Assembly (NCBI RefSeq): GCF_024700075.1
Contig: NZ_JAJONE010000001.1
Location: 4,301,001 to 4,365,000 of the forward strand
Reading direction: 5' to 3'
Length of the DNA stretch: 64,000 bases
Source: Hymenobacter sp. J193
Lineage (GTDB): Bacteria > Bacteroidota > Bacteroidia > Cytophagales > Hymenobacteraceae
The translations under genes and the position numbers were made by a program. Of this stretch, positions 1 through 9,315 are shown in pieces. Every line of letters starts with the position of its first letter. Positions within the stretch are counted from its first letter, which is position 1. The notes below the pieces were generated by a model. The model was not told the origin of the DNA and did not search any database. It worked only from the letters and a program-made list of their open reading frames with translations.

Positions 1-1
1 C

Positions 2-175
2 CCAATTGATGTACACGTAGAGCGCGTTGCCCGCAGCCTGGGTTTGCTCCAGCGCCAGCAGGTCGATTGGCTGGCCGCTGAGGAACTGACGGCCAACCTC
101 CGGCAGTTCGACGCGCAGGACCCGGTAAAGTACGATTTCGCGCTGTTTGGGCTGGGCGTGGCGGGCGAGCGGTAG
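2..175 (+). CDS. TIGR02757 family protein, C-terminal end (partial)
   Basis: An open frame enters from the left edge and stops at TAG 173-175, giving 57 residues. The visible tail reads as a helical segment with VERVARSLGLLQRQQVDW followed by LTANLRQFDAQDPVKYDFAL, ending in LFGLGV and a short basic tail. This matches my recollection of the C-terminus of TIGR02757 (DUF2400) proteins, a family of about 250 residues of unknown function common in Bacteroidota. The start and most of the gene lie outside the window. No downstream partner follows on this strand, because the decayed insertion sequence begins about 20 bases later. Confidence 0.6.
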   Translation, partial: PIDVHVERVARSLGLLQRQQVDWLAAEELTANLRQFDAQDPVKYDFALFGLGVAGER

Positions 176-193
176 CAAGCTGCTTAACCATAT

Positions 194-999
194 TAGGTTG
201 TACGGACAATTATCTTTGCCTTCGTGAGCCATCTGGATGAAATCAGTGACCGGGGTGGGCCGCTTTGGCCCCGCATCTATCGGGAAAAGCGGGCGACGTA
301 GGCCGAACAGGAGCCGATAACCGGCTCTTTCTCCATGCCGTATTCTGGGTAGCGCGCCATGGTTGTGCCTGGCGGGCGCTGCCAGCTCGCTTTGGCAAGC
401 ACGACACGCTGCGCAAACGCAGTCGGCGCTGGGCGCAGAAAGGCATTTGGTAACGCTTGTTCGAGGCCGTGCAGGAGCCTGATCTGGACTGGGTGATGCT
501 CGATTCCACCGTGGTGCGGGCCCATGCCCAGGCGGCGGGCAGCCGAAAAAAAGCCGCATCGGCGACGAAGCCCTCGGCCGCAGTCGCGGTGGCCTGACCA
601 CCAAAGTGCACGTGCTGGTCGACGCACGGGGTAACCCGTTGCGCATCGTGCTGGGGCCCGGTCAGCAAGCGGATTGCCAACGCGCCGCCGACTTGCTGCT
701 GGCTGCGCACGGTGCCGCGTATGTGCTGGCCGACAAAGGCTACGATACGGACGCTGTCCTGGCCAGTGTAACGGCCATCGGGGACCACGTCGTGATTCCC
801 AGCAAAAAGAACCGTTTGGTCCAACGGGGCATTGACCGCAACCTGTACCGCGACCGAAACAAAGTGGAACGCTTTTTCAGTCGTCTCAAGCAGTTTCGCC
901 GGCTCGTCACGCGCTACGAAAAAACAGCCAGTAGCTTTTTGGGCATGATCCATTTCGTCTCTGCCCTCTTGTGGCTCCGCTAAATGTCCGTGCAACCTA
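194..999 (+). mobile_element. Decayed IS5-family insertion sequence
   Basis: The element is bounded by imperfect 15-bp terminal inverted repeats. The left one at 194-208 reads TAGGTTGTACGGACA, and the right one at 985-999 is its reverse complement with one mismatch. Length is about 806 bp, normal for small IS5-group (IS427-like) elements. Inside is a two-frame DDE transposase broken by several lesions, described separately. No clear target duplication could be read at the edges. A TATCTTTG box at 211-218, just inside the left end, fits a Bacteroidota -7 promoter element and could have driven the transposase. It is the only insertion sequence recognised in the window. Confidence 0.8.
224..983 (+). 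pseudogene. IS5-family transposase, broken
   Basis: Joined by eye, the frames give a typical IS5 DDE transposase. An N-terminal stretch (HLDEISDR, then WAALAPHLSGKAGDVGRTG) is followed by RLFEAVQEPDLDWVMLDSTVV with the first catalytic Asp, then DEALGRSRGGLTTKVHVLVDARGNP, DKGYD with the second Asp, and RNKVERFFSRLKQFRRLVTRY with the catalytic Glu. Three changes break it. The frame shifts near 250-256, where one extra G is likely. An in-frame TAA lies at 451-453, just before RLFEAV. A switch to the -1 frame occurs at the A7 run in CGAAAAAAAGCC near 546-552. The last resembles the programmed -1 slip known for several IS5/IS427 elements, so it may be original. The first two are inactivating. Confidence 0.8.
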
Positions 1000-1028
1000 G
1001 CAACGAACTTTATAGTGGGTATAAAACC

Positions 1029-1065
1029 GCAAGGCCGTCTGTTCAGAAAGAACAGACGGCCTTGC
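1029..1065. terminator. Bidirectional hairpin after the IS relic
   Basis: A perfect 16-bp stem (arm GCAAGGCCGTCTGTTC) closes on the 5-base loop AGAAA. It lies between the plus-strand IS remnant and the stop of the minus-strand protease gene at 1102. The T/A-rich flanks suit termination, most likely for the minus-strand gene. Confidence 0.6.
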
Positions 1066-1101
1066 AATTCAGAAAGCCCTTTATCCTAAGGAATCTGGCA
1101 A

Positions 1102-2736
1102 CTAGTTTGTGAATTTGATATGGAGTGCCTCCGTTACTTGCTCGGCAGGAATAGCGAAGCCAATACCTTCAATTCCACGACCTACCAATTTGGCATTAAC
1201 AATGCCCAGGAGTTGGCCCGTCCGTGCCACGAGTGCACCTCCGCTGTTGCCACCATTAATGCTCACATCAGTTTGCAGAAAGGAGCGGCCATCTACCTTA
1301 CGGCGGCCACTTATAATACCCTTGGTTACCGTCTGTCCCAATTCTTTATCAGCAGGAGTGCCAATGGCAAATACATCTGCACCTATTTCGCTCAGACTGG
1401 TGGTTGGCAACTGGAAAGCAGTAAGACCTTCTGCATCGATCTTGAGCAGAGCCAAATCCATTTCAGGATTGAGGCGAACAACCTTTGCTTTTGAGCTCAT
1501 GCCATCCGCGAGTTGAATTTTTACTTCTTCCTGGTCTTCAACTACATGGGCGTTAGTCACTATATAGCCATCCGGAGAAATAATGCAGCCACTTCCGTGA
1601 CCGTCTTTGGTTTCTACAATAACCACACATCGTGCAGCGGTGCTTAGCCCCTTATCAGCCGCCATTGGCGTGCCGCGGCGCATGGAGATAGGTGCCTGCA
1701 CAGCATCGGAGTCACCCTTGCCACCGGCTGGTTTGGTTAGGGCCTCCGTAACTTGCTGATTGGCAAAGAACGTGTAGAAGGAGTTCTCAAATGCATCTTC
1801 GAAAGCAGCGCTGCCGCCCTGTTCAAATTTAATACTGGAACCAGCTGTCTTTTGCTCTACCACCGTTTGTCGGTTTTGGTTGAGCAGCTTCCAGGTTACT
1901 TCAACTGTGCAGCGTGTTTCGAAATGAGCTGATTTGTAGGGGGATGAGGCATGGACATTGTATTTAACGTCGCGCATTTCGCCCTGCAGCGTGTAACGAG
2001 AGTTGAGGCCAGCCGAGAAAATGCTTTTGGTTTCAGCATCGGGCACGGTGTAGCCGATATCTTTAAGTGACCCATTGACGGAAGATTTCAGGTGCTCAGC
2101 ATCGGTGTCGAGGGACTTCCCGAAATAGAGGATTTCCTGGGGTTCGCCCTGCACGAAAAGGTTGCCCATCTTGTCGCCGCCTTTAATGCGCACATTCATG
2201 AGGGTGCACTGAACAGATTGGCTGCCGGCCACTGCTTTGGGCATCTGGGGCATTGTTGCCTGAAGCTCCTTCTTATCGAGGCGGGAGTTGGCGCCAGTAG
2301 CATAGTCCGTAAGCAAGCCAAAGAGTCCTCCCAACATCAGCAGTAAGCCGGTCTGGCCGGTATACTCTGTGTCACCGTTGGAGTTGGTAGAAAAAGAAAG
2401 ACCCTTAGCCGTACCATATATGAGCGGCACATAGTTTAAATATGTCAGGCCCGTGGTTTTATCCGGATACAAAACCTGCGAATATTCTTTGTAGCCGTCA
2501 TGTTTGACCTTCACTTCGGAGCTCCGCTTACGCGGCACCCGTATGCTTACGGTGTTGGATTGACCGGCTACTGGCTTGGCTTCAACAGGTTTGTCGTTAA
2601 TATAATACGTACTCCCAGAAGGGGCACCTACCAACCGTACTGATTGCCGGGAGCCGGAAAGTATGGTGGCGCAGCTAGGTAGCAGCAAAGAGCCCAGCAG
2701 CAAACCACTGATAATTCGAGTAGAGGTTTTTTTCAT
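1102..2736 (-). CDS. Lipoprotein with C-terminal HtrA/DegP-type trypsin-like protease domain
   Basis: The chosen start gives MKKTSTRIISGLLLGSLLLPSC, a lipoprotein signal with the lipidated Cys in LPSC. An upstream in-frame start would add a tail that spoils the signal. Residues about 25-370 form an unrecognised N-terminal region with a PEGA-like beginning and two hydrophobic stretches (LTYLNYVPLIYG and LLLMLGGLFGLL). Residues about 380-540 are an S1C serine protease. His397 lies in TNAHVV, Asp427 in MDLALLKI and nucleophile Ser498 in GGNSGGAL, followed by GIEGIGFAIP. There is no PDZ domain, unlike classical DegP. Inference: an outer-membrane-anchored periplasmic quality-control or sensory protease. 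It appears monocistronic, and no partner gene was found. Confidence 0.8.
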   Translation of the reverse strand: MKKTSTRIISGLLLGSLLLPSCATILSGSRQSVRLVGAPSGSTYYINDKPVEAKPVAGQSNTVSIRVPRKRSSEVKVKHDGYKEYSQVLYPDKTTGLTYLNYVPLIYGTAKGLSFSTNSNGDTEYTGQTGLLLMLGGLFGLLTDYATGANSRLDKKELQATMPQMPKAVAGSQSVQCTLMNVRIKGGDKMGNLFVQGEPQEILYFGKSLDTDAEHLKSSVNGSLKDIGYTVPDAETKSIFSAGLNSRYTLQGEMRDVKYNVHASSPYKSAHFETRCTVEVTWKLLNQNRQTVVEQKTAGSSIKFEQGGSAAFEDAFENSFYTFFANQQVTEALTKPAGGKGDSDAVQAPISMRRGTPMAADKGLSTAARCVVIVETKDGHGSGCIISPDGYIVTNAHVVEDQEEVKIQLADGMSSKAKVVRLNPEMDLALLKIDAEGLTAFQLPTTSLSEIGADVFAIGTPADKELGQTVTKGIISGRRKVDGRSFLQTDVSINGGNSGGALVARTGQLLGIVNAKLVGRGIEGIGFAIPAEQVTEALHIKFTN

Positions 2737-3217
2737 AAAATGATGAAAGGGAAATGAGAAGAAAACAGGTACACGTATGCTGCTGGCTTCCGTCACCGGT
2801 AGCATAGGAGGCCACGGAATTGCAATGGCCGAAACAAAAGAAAAGAGAAACCGGCTAGTAGCGGCACCCTGGCCACGTTGGTGGTTTAGGTAGTATAATA
2901 GGCTGGTAATAAGAAGATTATTGTGGCATTTTTAGTGTATCGTCATGAAGTGGTATAGAGAAAAATACTAACAGGAACGTTTGGGCTAATCAGCTGCTGG
3001 GATTGGGTGATTGTACAATCGTAGTTTTCAAAAGTAGGTAGCTTTGGGCGTAGAAAAAAGCGTCAGCCTTCCATTAATTCAATTTTAAGTCTGGCTCATA
3101 CGATCCGGCAAACAGAATTTGATGCTATACTAACTCACTTGAATCTTTCGCCCGCCGAATGCTGTTTACTTTCGCATCCTCTTCCGATTCCCGCTTACTT
3201 CGTTTCGACTTTCTGAT
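2737..3217. other. Divergent intergenic region with possible mutS2 promoter
   Basis: This 481-bp AT-richer stretch separates the protease gene from mutS2 and holds no credible gene. On the plus strand TAGCTTTG at 3039-3046 fits the Bacteroidota -7 consensus TAnnTTTG. A TTG at 3011-3013 could be the -33 element, but the 25-bp spacing is longer than usual. No riboswitch-like or repeat structure was recognised. Confidence 0.35.
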
Positions 3218-5641
3218 TTGATTCTTCCCAATAACTTCGAGCAAAAAATCGGCTTCGCGCAGCTGCGTGAGATGCTGGAGGAGCGGTGCCTGAGCGCGCT
3301 GGGTCGCCAGTTTGTGGCTAAAATGAGCTTCCAGACCAACGCCGAGCAGCTTCAGAAGCTCCTGCTCCAGACCGACGAGTTCCGCCAGCTCCTGCACAGC
3401 GGCGCTGACTTCCCCAGTGCCCACTACCACGATGTAAACCCGCACCTGGTGCGCGCCTCGCTGCCCGGCGCTTACCTCGACGTGCCCGCTTTTTTCTCCG
3501 TGAAGATGAGCCTGCGCACCATTCGGGAGGCGCTGGTTTTCTTTACTCAGGCCGAGGATAGGCTCTACCCCACGCTGCGCCTACTAGGCATTGGCGTGCA
3601 GGTAGACCGCAACCTGCTGGCTGCCCTCGACAAAGTGGTGGACGACGAAGGCCAGGTACGCGACGATGCTTCGCCCTTGCTGCGTCAGCTGCGCCAGGAG
3701 CTTATCAACCGCCAGGGCATGCTGCGCAAGCAGATTGCGGGCATTCTGCGCCACGCCCGCCAGGAAGGCTGGGTGCCCGAAGGCTCCGAACCTACCATTC
3801 GGGGTGGGCGGCTGGTGCTGCCCGTCATTGCCGAGCATAAGCGCCGCGTAAAGGGCCTGATTCACGACGAATCGGCCTCGGGGCAGACGGTGTTTATCGA
3901 GCCGGAAGCCGTGTTTGAGCTCAATAACGACATCAAGGACCTCGAAAACGCCTACCAGCGCGAGCTGGTGCGCATTCTCACGGCCCTAACCGACCAGCTG
4001 CGCCCTCACATTCCTGACCTGCGCAAAGCCTACCAGTACCTAGGCTTGCTCGACTTCATCCGGGCGAAGGCCCGGCTGGCGCGGGAGCTGGAGGCCACGC
4101 TGCCTTCGCTCAGTTCCCGGCCGCTGGCCCACTGGAAGCAGGTGCGCCATCCACTGCTGTACTTCGCCTTCCAGAACCACCCCAAGGACGACCCCCGCGA
4201 AGTAGTGCCCCTGGACATTGAATTGAACCCCGAGCAGCGCATTCTGCTGATTTCGGGGCCGAATGCTGGGGGTAAGTCGGTGGCCATGAAGACGGTGGGC
4301 CTGGTGCAGTACATGCTGCAGTGCGGCCTGCTGATTCCGGCCGGCGAAACGTCCGAAGCCGGCATGTTCGATGATATTTTCCTGGATATCGGCGATGAGC
4401 AGAGCCTGGAAAATGACCTGAGCACGTACTCCTCGCACTTGCTCAGCATGAAGCAGTTCGTGACCCTGGCCGGCAAGCGCAGCTTGGTGCTCATTGATGA
4501 GTTCGGGACGGGCACGGAGCCGGCCCTGGGCGGGGCCATTGCTGAGGCCGTGCTGGAGCAGCTCAACCGCGCCCGGGCTTTCGGCGTTATTACCACCCAC
4601 TACACCAACCTGAAAAACTACGCCGAGCGTACGCCCGGCATCGTGAACGGGGGAATGCGCTATGACCCCGACCAGCTGCAGCCGCTTTACCGTCTCGAAA
4701 TCGGGAAGCCTGGCTCTTCGTTCGCCATCGAAATTGCCCGCAAAATTGGTTTGCCCAAGCAGCTGGTGGAGCGCGCTTCTCAGCTGGTAGGCAAGGATAA
4801 AATCCGCTACGACCGGCTGCTGGAAGGCTTGGAAAAAGAGAAAACTGAGCTGGAGCAGCGCACCGCCGAAGCTGCCAAGGCCGAGCGACGCCTCAAGAAA
4901 GCCGCCCAGGAATACCAGGACCTCAAACGCTACCTTGACGAAACCACCCTGGACGTGCTGCGCGAGGCCAAGCAAAAAGCTAAGCTCCTACTCAAGGACA
5001 CCAACCAGCAAATTGAAAGCACCATTGCCGACATCCGCCGCTCGCAGGCGGGCAAGGAAGAAACCAAGCAGGCCCGCGAAAAGCTCGACACCTTCGTGCG
5101 CGAAAAGCTTCAGATTGAGCCGCCCAAGCCCCGCGCTACCCGCGAGCTGGCTGAGGCGGGCACTCTCAAGCCCGGCGACAAAGTGGCGCTGATTGGGCAG
5201 GAAGGCCACGGTGAGCTGATGAGCGTGAAGGGCAAAACCGCCGAGGTTTCCTTCGGGGGCATGAAGACGCTGGTGAAAGTAGGCCAGCTCGAAAAGCTCA
5301 GCCGTTCCGAAATCCGGGAGCGGGAGAAGGAAGCCAGCCGCAAAGCCCCAGCCCAGTACGCTGGCCTGGGCCTCGATATCACGGGGCGTATGTCAGGCTT
5401 CAACACCACGCTGGATTTGCGCGGGGAGCGGGCCGAAGATGCGCTGACCAAAGTAATGGCCTACGTGGACGACGCCGTGATGCTGGGCATTTCGGAAATA
5501 AAGATCCTGCACGGCCGTGGCAATGGCGTGCTGCGCCAGATCGTGCGCGACTACCTGCGCAGCCAGCGCACCGTGGCCAGCGTAGCCGACGAGCACGCCG
5601 ACCGCGGCGGCGACGGAGCTACGGTAGCGGTGCTGAAGTAG
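3218..5641 (+). CDS. mutS2: Endonuclease MutS2
   Basis: MutS2 is a MutS homologue without the mismatch-binding domain. It acts in recombination control or in rescue of collided ribosomes. The 807-residue length is normal. The sequence has a core/lever region to about residue 330, Walker A GPNAGGKS at about 347-354, Walker B LVLIDEFGTG near 425, and the DNA-clasp region. A charged coiled coil rich in Lys and Glu covers about 530-650, and a C-terminal Smr nuclease-like domain follows (LDLRGERAEDAL, then ILHGRGNGVLR). The start is TTG at 3218, giving MILPNNFEQKIGF, because family members begin this way and no in-frame ATG precedes it. Monocistronic, ending at a strong terminator. Confidence 0.93.
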   Translation: MILPNNFEQKIGFAQLREMLEERCLSALGRQFVAKMSFQTNAEQLQKLLLQTDEFRQLLHSGADFPSAHYHDVNPHLVRASLPGAYLDVPAFFSVKMSLRTIREALVFFTQAEDRLYPTLRLLGIGVQVDRNLLAALDKVVDDEGQVRDDASPLLRQLRQELINRQGMLRKQIAGILRHARQEGWVPEGSEPTIRGGRLVLPVIAEHKRRVKGLIHDESASGQTVFIEPEAVFELNNDIKDLENAYQRELVRILTALTDQLRPHIPDLRKAYQYLGLLDFIRAKARLARELEATLPSLSSRPLAHWKQVRHPLLYFAFQNHPKDDPREVVPLDIELNPEQRILLISGPNAGGKSVAMKTVGLVQYMLQCGLLIPAGETSEAGMFDDIFLDIGDEQSLENDLSTYSSHLLSMKQFVTLAGKRSLVLIDEFGTGTEPALGGAIAEAVLEQLNRARAFGVITTHYTNLKNYAERTPGIVNGGMRYDPDQLQPLYRLEIGKPGSSFAIEIARKIGLPKQLVERASQLVGKDKIRYDRLLEGLEKEKTELEQRTAEAAKAERRLKKAAQEYQDLKRYLDETTLDVLREAKQKAKLLLKDTNQQIESTIADIRRSQAGKEETKQAREKLDTFVREKLQIEPPKPRATRELAEAGTLKPGDKVALIGQEGHGELMSVKGKTAEVSFGGMKTLVKVGQLEKLSRSEIREREKEASRKAPAQYAGLGLDITGRMSGFNTTLDLRGERAEDALTKVMAYVDDAVMLGISEIKILHGRGNGVLRQIVRDYLRSQRTVASVADEHADRGGDGATVAVLK

Positions 5642-5672
5642 AAGCTGAGGTTGTTCGAGGCTTCAAAACAGA

Positions 5673-5705
5673 AAAGGGTGGCTTCCAATATGGAAGCCAC
5701 CCTTT
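5673..5705. terminator. Bidirectional terminator between mutS2 and the PLD gene
   Basis: A 15-bp perfect stem (arm AAAGGGTGGCTTCCA) with a 3-base loop and a T run on both strands separates two convergent genes. Confidence 0.85.
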
Positions 5706-5729
5706 TTCAGCTACGAGCTAAAAGCGCAC

Positions 5730-8027
5730 TTACTGTACTACCACGCGGCTTACCTGCGTAGCTTCGGGCGTAACTACCTGCACCAGGTAGAGGCCGGGGC
5801 GCAGGCCGGTGGCATCTACGGTCAGGTCCTGGCCGGTGGCCAGCGGTTTGGTCAGCGTCAGGACTTCGCGGCCGGTAGCATCACGCAGGGTGATGGTGGC
5901 GGTCCGGGCTTTCGACTGAGTTAGCTTCAGGCTGAAAGAACCGTGGGCGGGGTTGGGGTACACCTGCAGGCCTTGCTGCTGAAGCTTGCCGCCGCGGGTG
6001 CCCGTTACCACGAAGTCGCACAGGGCTACTTTGGTGCTCTGGCCGGCCATACGAGCGGCAAACTCCTGGTAATACTGGTTGGTAATGAGGTTGTCGTGAA
6101 TGACAAGCGTGTTTTCGTCGTTGCCGTTGGCGGCCGAGTTGCTCCAGTTGTGCGAGCCAGTCCAGGTGGTGGGGTCAGAGTCGGGGGCGCCGGCATCAAC
6201 CAGCACGTACTTGTGGTGAAAGATGCCTTCCTGGGTTTGAGAGTATACCTGAGCCCGGTCGCCGAGCAAGGCGGTAAGTGCCGCAAACTGGTCGGGGCCG
6301 TCGGTTTTGTTGTCAACCAGCACTTCGGTGCAGTCCTTAATGCCTTTGGTTTCCACCCGCTCGCGGATAGCGTTTACCAGGTCGGAGCGCGTGATGAGCA
6401 TCGTGCCCACGTGCAGGTCGTGGTCGGCGGTGCCGATGGTTTCGAGCAGGCGCGTGTTCACGTTGTCGGAAGGGCTGAAGTACTGCTCCACCTGCCGGCC
6501 GCCAATCAGGAAGTGGTGGGGCGTGTTGTCCTGCTTGTCGGGCCCGAACTTGCCGGCGCCCGGCTTGTCGGTGCTGGAACCGAACATTTCCTCGAACTCA
6601 ATCTGGTAGGTGCGGGCCAAGGTCTGGTCCTGCACAATCACGGCTGAGTTGGGGTCGGTATTCATCTGGCCGCCCGTCAGGTTCATCGAGCCCGTCCACA
6701 CAATGGCCTTGTTGGGGTTTTCATCCTCCGCATCGAAGATCAGGAACTTGTTGTGCATGATGTTGCGGGCCGTATTGCGGCCCAGCTTGCCAATGCCGGC
6801 ATCGAGCAGCGGAATACCCACGGGCGGCACACCGGATTCGGTATTGTACACCACGCGCACGCGCACGCCCCGGGCGTGCGCCGCGTTCAGCGCCTCCGGA
6901 ATGCTCTTGATACCGGTGGTGTTAAAGCTATAAGCGGCCATATCGATGGTTTTGCGGGCCCGCTCAATGTACTTGATGAGCGTGTCGTCGTTGGCAAAGC
7001 TCAGCATCTGAGCGGCGTTGCCGGGCAAGGCCTTGGTCACATCCACCGAGCGGTTGAAGTAGACTTTGATGTCGCCGGTAGAGTTTGAAACCGTAGCCAT
7101 GGGCACGATGCCGGAGGTAGTGGTGCCTACTGCGTTGGTGGAGGAAACCCGCACGTAGTAGATGCGGCCGGCTTCCAGCCCGGTGAGGGCAGTGCTGTGC
7201 GAGGTGGTAGCCGTGGTGGTTTCTACCTGCTTGCCCAGGGTTGGGGTGAGGCCGTACTCCACCTTCGTGGTGCCGGGGTTTTCGGTGCTGAATACTACCG
7301 TGAAGCCGGTTTTCGTCAGGTTAGTCGACATTGGCTGGGCCGTAAGGTTGGGCGTGCCGCCCAGCCGGAAGTCGGCGTAGAGACGTGGCAGCAGCTGGTA
7401 GCCGCCCGAGCCCGTCGACGTAAACTGGCTCATGATGCCGATTATGTCGAACTGGCCGGCTGGGGCGGGCTTGCCCACGATGCCGGTAACGCCGGTAGAG
7501 GCATTGTTGGTGCGGAACGCCAGGCTGTTTTGGCCATTGAGGCGGTAGTTGGTGTTGCCGCCAAAGGTGGCGAAGGCCGCGCCCGTCGACGTCTGTACGC
7601 TGCTGTTGCCATCAATGCGCACCAGCCGCGACTCGTAGGCCTCGGCAAAAACCGTGGAAGCTTGGGCGGCCGAAACCGTCACGGGCGTTACGGTTTTGCC
7701 CGAAGCCAGCTTTTCTACCGATGTTACGGGGTCCATTTCCAGCAGGCCGTTGTAGTCCTTCAGCGTGCCGGTAATTTCGATACTGTCGCCGGGCACCAGG
7801 TTGTTGAAGCCCGCCGCCGAAGCAGAGTACGCGGCCAGTCCGGCTTCTTTGTCCTGCAGGTAGCGGATGACGCCCAGCTCCGGACCGTTGGTGACGATGC
7901 CGCGCACCGTCACGGTTTTGCCGGCGCCGCCCGCGCGGGCTTCAGCAATGGTAATCACGCTCTGAGCCAGCAGGGGCTGCGAAGCCAGCCCGCCGCACAG
8001 CAGCGCCAGAAAAGTAAATTTTTTCAT
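5730..8027 (-). CDS. Type IX-secreted phospholipase D-like protein (OB-fold, FN3, two HKD motifs)
   Basis: The start at 8027 gives the signal peptide MKKFTFLALLCGGLASQPLLA, and the protein has 765 residues. Domain order: an OB-fold-like region (about 20-110, with VITIAEARAGGAGKTVTVRG and PGDSIEITGTLKDY) as seen in secreted nucleases, then a variable beta region. A fibronectin-III-like domain follows at about 225-305. Two PLD half-sites come next: HNKFLIFD (His425) with TGSMN, and HHKYVLVD (His604) with TGSHN. The tail has YPNPAHGSFSL and GLYLVQV, a type A type IX sorting domain. Known HKD enzymes cleave phosphodiester bonds of lipids or nucleic acids. The OB fold hints at nucleic acid, but the substrate is not shown. 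It is likely released to the cell surface or medium. Confidence 0.85.
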   Translation of the reverse strand: MKKFTFLALLCGGLASQPLLAQSVITIAEARAGGAGKTVTVRGIVTNGPELGVIRYLQDKEAGLAAYSASAAGFNNLVPGDSIEITGTLKDYNGLLEMDPVTSVEKLASGKTVTPVTVSAAQASTVFAEAYESRLVRIDGNSSVQTSTGAAFATFGGNTNYRLNGQNSLAFRTNNASTGVTGIVGKPAPAGQFDIIGIMSQFTSTGSGGYQLLPRLYADFRLGGTPNLTAQPMSTNLTKTGFTVVFSTENPGTTKVEYGLTPTLGKQVETTTATTSHSTALTGLEAGRIYYVRVSSTNAVGTTTSGIVPMATVSNSTGDIKVYFNRSVDVTKALPGNAAQMLSFANDDTLIKYIERARKTIDMAAYSFNTTGIKSIPEALNAAHARGVRVRVVYNTESGVPPVGIPLLDAGIGKLGRNTARNIMHNKFLIFDAEDENPNKAIVWTGSMNLTGGQMNTDPNSAVIVQDQTLARTYQIEFEEMFGSSTDKPGAGKFGPDKQDNTPHHFLIGGRQVEQYFSPSDNVNTRLLETIGTADHDLHVGTMLITRSDLVNAIRERVETKGIKDCTEVLVDNKTDGPDQFAALTALLGDRAQVYSQTQEGIFHHKYVLVDAGAPDSDPTTWTGSHNWSNSAANGNDENTLVIHDNLITNQYYQEFAARMAGQSTKVALCDFVVTGTRGGKLQQQGLQVYPNPAHGSFSLKLTQSKARTATITLRDATGREVLTLTKPLATGQDLTVDATGLRPGLYLVQVVTPEATQVSRVVVQ

Positions 8028-8258
8028 GAAAAGAGAAAAAGGAACGCAGAAAGACCAAGCCAGAAAAACAGGCTTCAAATATCCATACTTTCTCCCAGAC
8101 TACGGTCAGGGTGAATAGCTTACCGTGTGAAGAATTTGTTATATTCCTTCGCAGGCAGATGCAGGGCAATATTCGCCTGTAGCTATGGAAAGCCCTACGC
8201 TGCTTCTGCACAATGCAAATGACAGGAGCAGCCACCCTTAGCAAACAAGCTGGCGGGC

Positions 8259-9287
8259 CTACAGAATATTCACTTCGGGGTGCAGCTCCACGCCAAACTT
8301 TTCGCGCACGGAGGCAATGATTTCAAACGCCAGGTCGCGGATGTCTTCCCCCTGCGCCCCACCGTGGTTTACCAGCACCAGCGCCTGTCGGTCGTGCACG
8401 CCGTGGGCGCCCAGGCGCCGGCCCTTCCAGCCGCACTGCTCAATCAGCCAGGCGGCGGGTACCTTCACGCCGCCTGGCACGGCGTAACCGGGCAGGTCGG
8501 CGTATTGCGCCTTCAGCTCGTCGTACTTCTGCTGGGAAAGCTCGGGGTTTTTGAAAAACGAGCCGGCATTGCCGATCTGCGTGGGGTCGGGGAGCTTGGA
8601 GCGGCGGATGCTCACCACGGCCTCGCTCACCTCGCGCGGGGTAGGCTCAGGGCCGATGCCCATATCGTCGAGGGTGGTGCGGATAGCCCCGTAGCTGACG
8701 TTGGCTTGGTGGCGGCGGCGCAGGCGCAGGACCACGCCCGTCACGATAAACCGGTTTTTCAGCGGCCCCTTAAATACGGATTCGCGGTAGCCAAAGCCGC
8801 ACTCGGCGTGCGTGAACGTGCGCAACTGCCCGGAGGTAATTTCCACGGCTTCGAGGTGATCGAAGGTGTCTTTCAGCTCAGCGCCGTAAGCCCCGATGTT
8901 CTGCAGGGGCGCGGCTCCCACCGTGCCCGGAATCAGCGACAGGTTTTCGATGCCGCTGAGCTCCTGCTCCAGGGTGTATTGCACCAGACCGTGCCAGCTT
9001 TCCCCGGCTCCGGCCCGCACCAGCGCCGTTTCCTCGTCCTGCTGCACGATATCGAGCCCGCCGATTTCGTTTTTGAGCACCACGCCGTCGAAGTCCCGGG
9101 TGAAGAGCAGGTTGGAGCCGCCGCCCAACACCAGCTTCTGGGCCTGCTGCACCTCGGGCAGGGCCAGCAGCGCCCGCAGCTCCTCCACCGACCGGAACCG
9201 GGCCAGCCACCGGGCCTTTACCTCCAGGCCAAAGGTGTTGTAAGGGCGCAGGGAAACGTTGGGTTCAAGGGCGGGGGCCGGCGTCAT
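8259..9287 (-). CDS. murB: UDP-N-acetylenolpyruvoylglucosamine reductase MurB
   Basis: MurB is the FAD enzyme that reduces UDP-GlcNAc-enolpyruvate to UDP-MurNAc in peptidoglycan synthesis. The protein has 342 residues, the usual size of type I (E. coli-like) MurB. The FAD-binding part shows LRPYNTFGLEVKA near the start, LVLGGGSNLLF and the ENLSLIPGTVGAAPLQNIGA segment. The C-terminal part carries NAGSFFKNPE with the catalytic Ser and KVPAAWLIEQCGWKG, ending in HPEVNIL. The ATG at 9287 was chosen over one 63 bases upstream because it gives the family N-terminus and sits just after a good -7 box. Single gene on this strand. Confidence 0.95.
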   Translation of the reverse strand: MTPAPALEPNVSLRPYNTFGLEVKARWLARFRSVEELRALLALPEVQQAQKLVLGGGSNLLFTRDFDGVVLKNEIGGLDIVQQDEETALVRAGAGESWHGLVQYTLEQELSGIENLSLIPGTVGAAPLQNIGAYGAELKDTFDHLEAVEITSGQLRTFTHAECGFGYRESVFKGPLKNRFIVTGVVLRLRRRHQANVSYGAIRTTLDDMGIGPEPTPREVSEAVVSIRRSKLPDPTQIGNAGSFFKNPELSQQKYDELKAQYADLPGYAVPGGVKVPAAWLIEQCGWKGRRLGAHGVHDRQALVLVNHGGAQGEDIRDLAFEIIASVREKFGVELHPEVNIL

Positions 9288-9315
9288 AAGGCAATACAAT
9301 GGATGGCTAAGAGGG

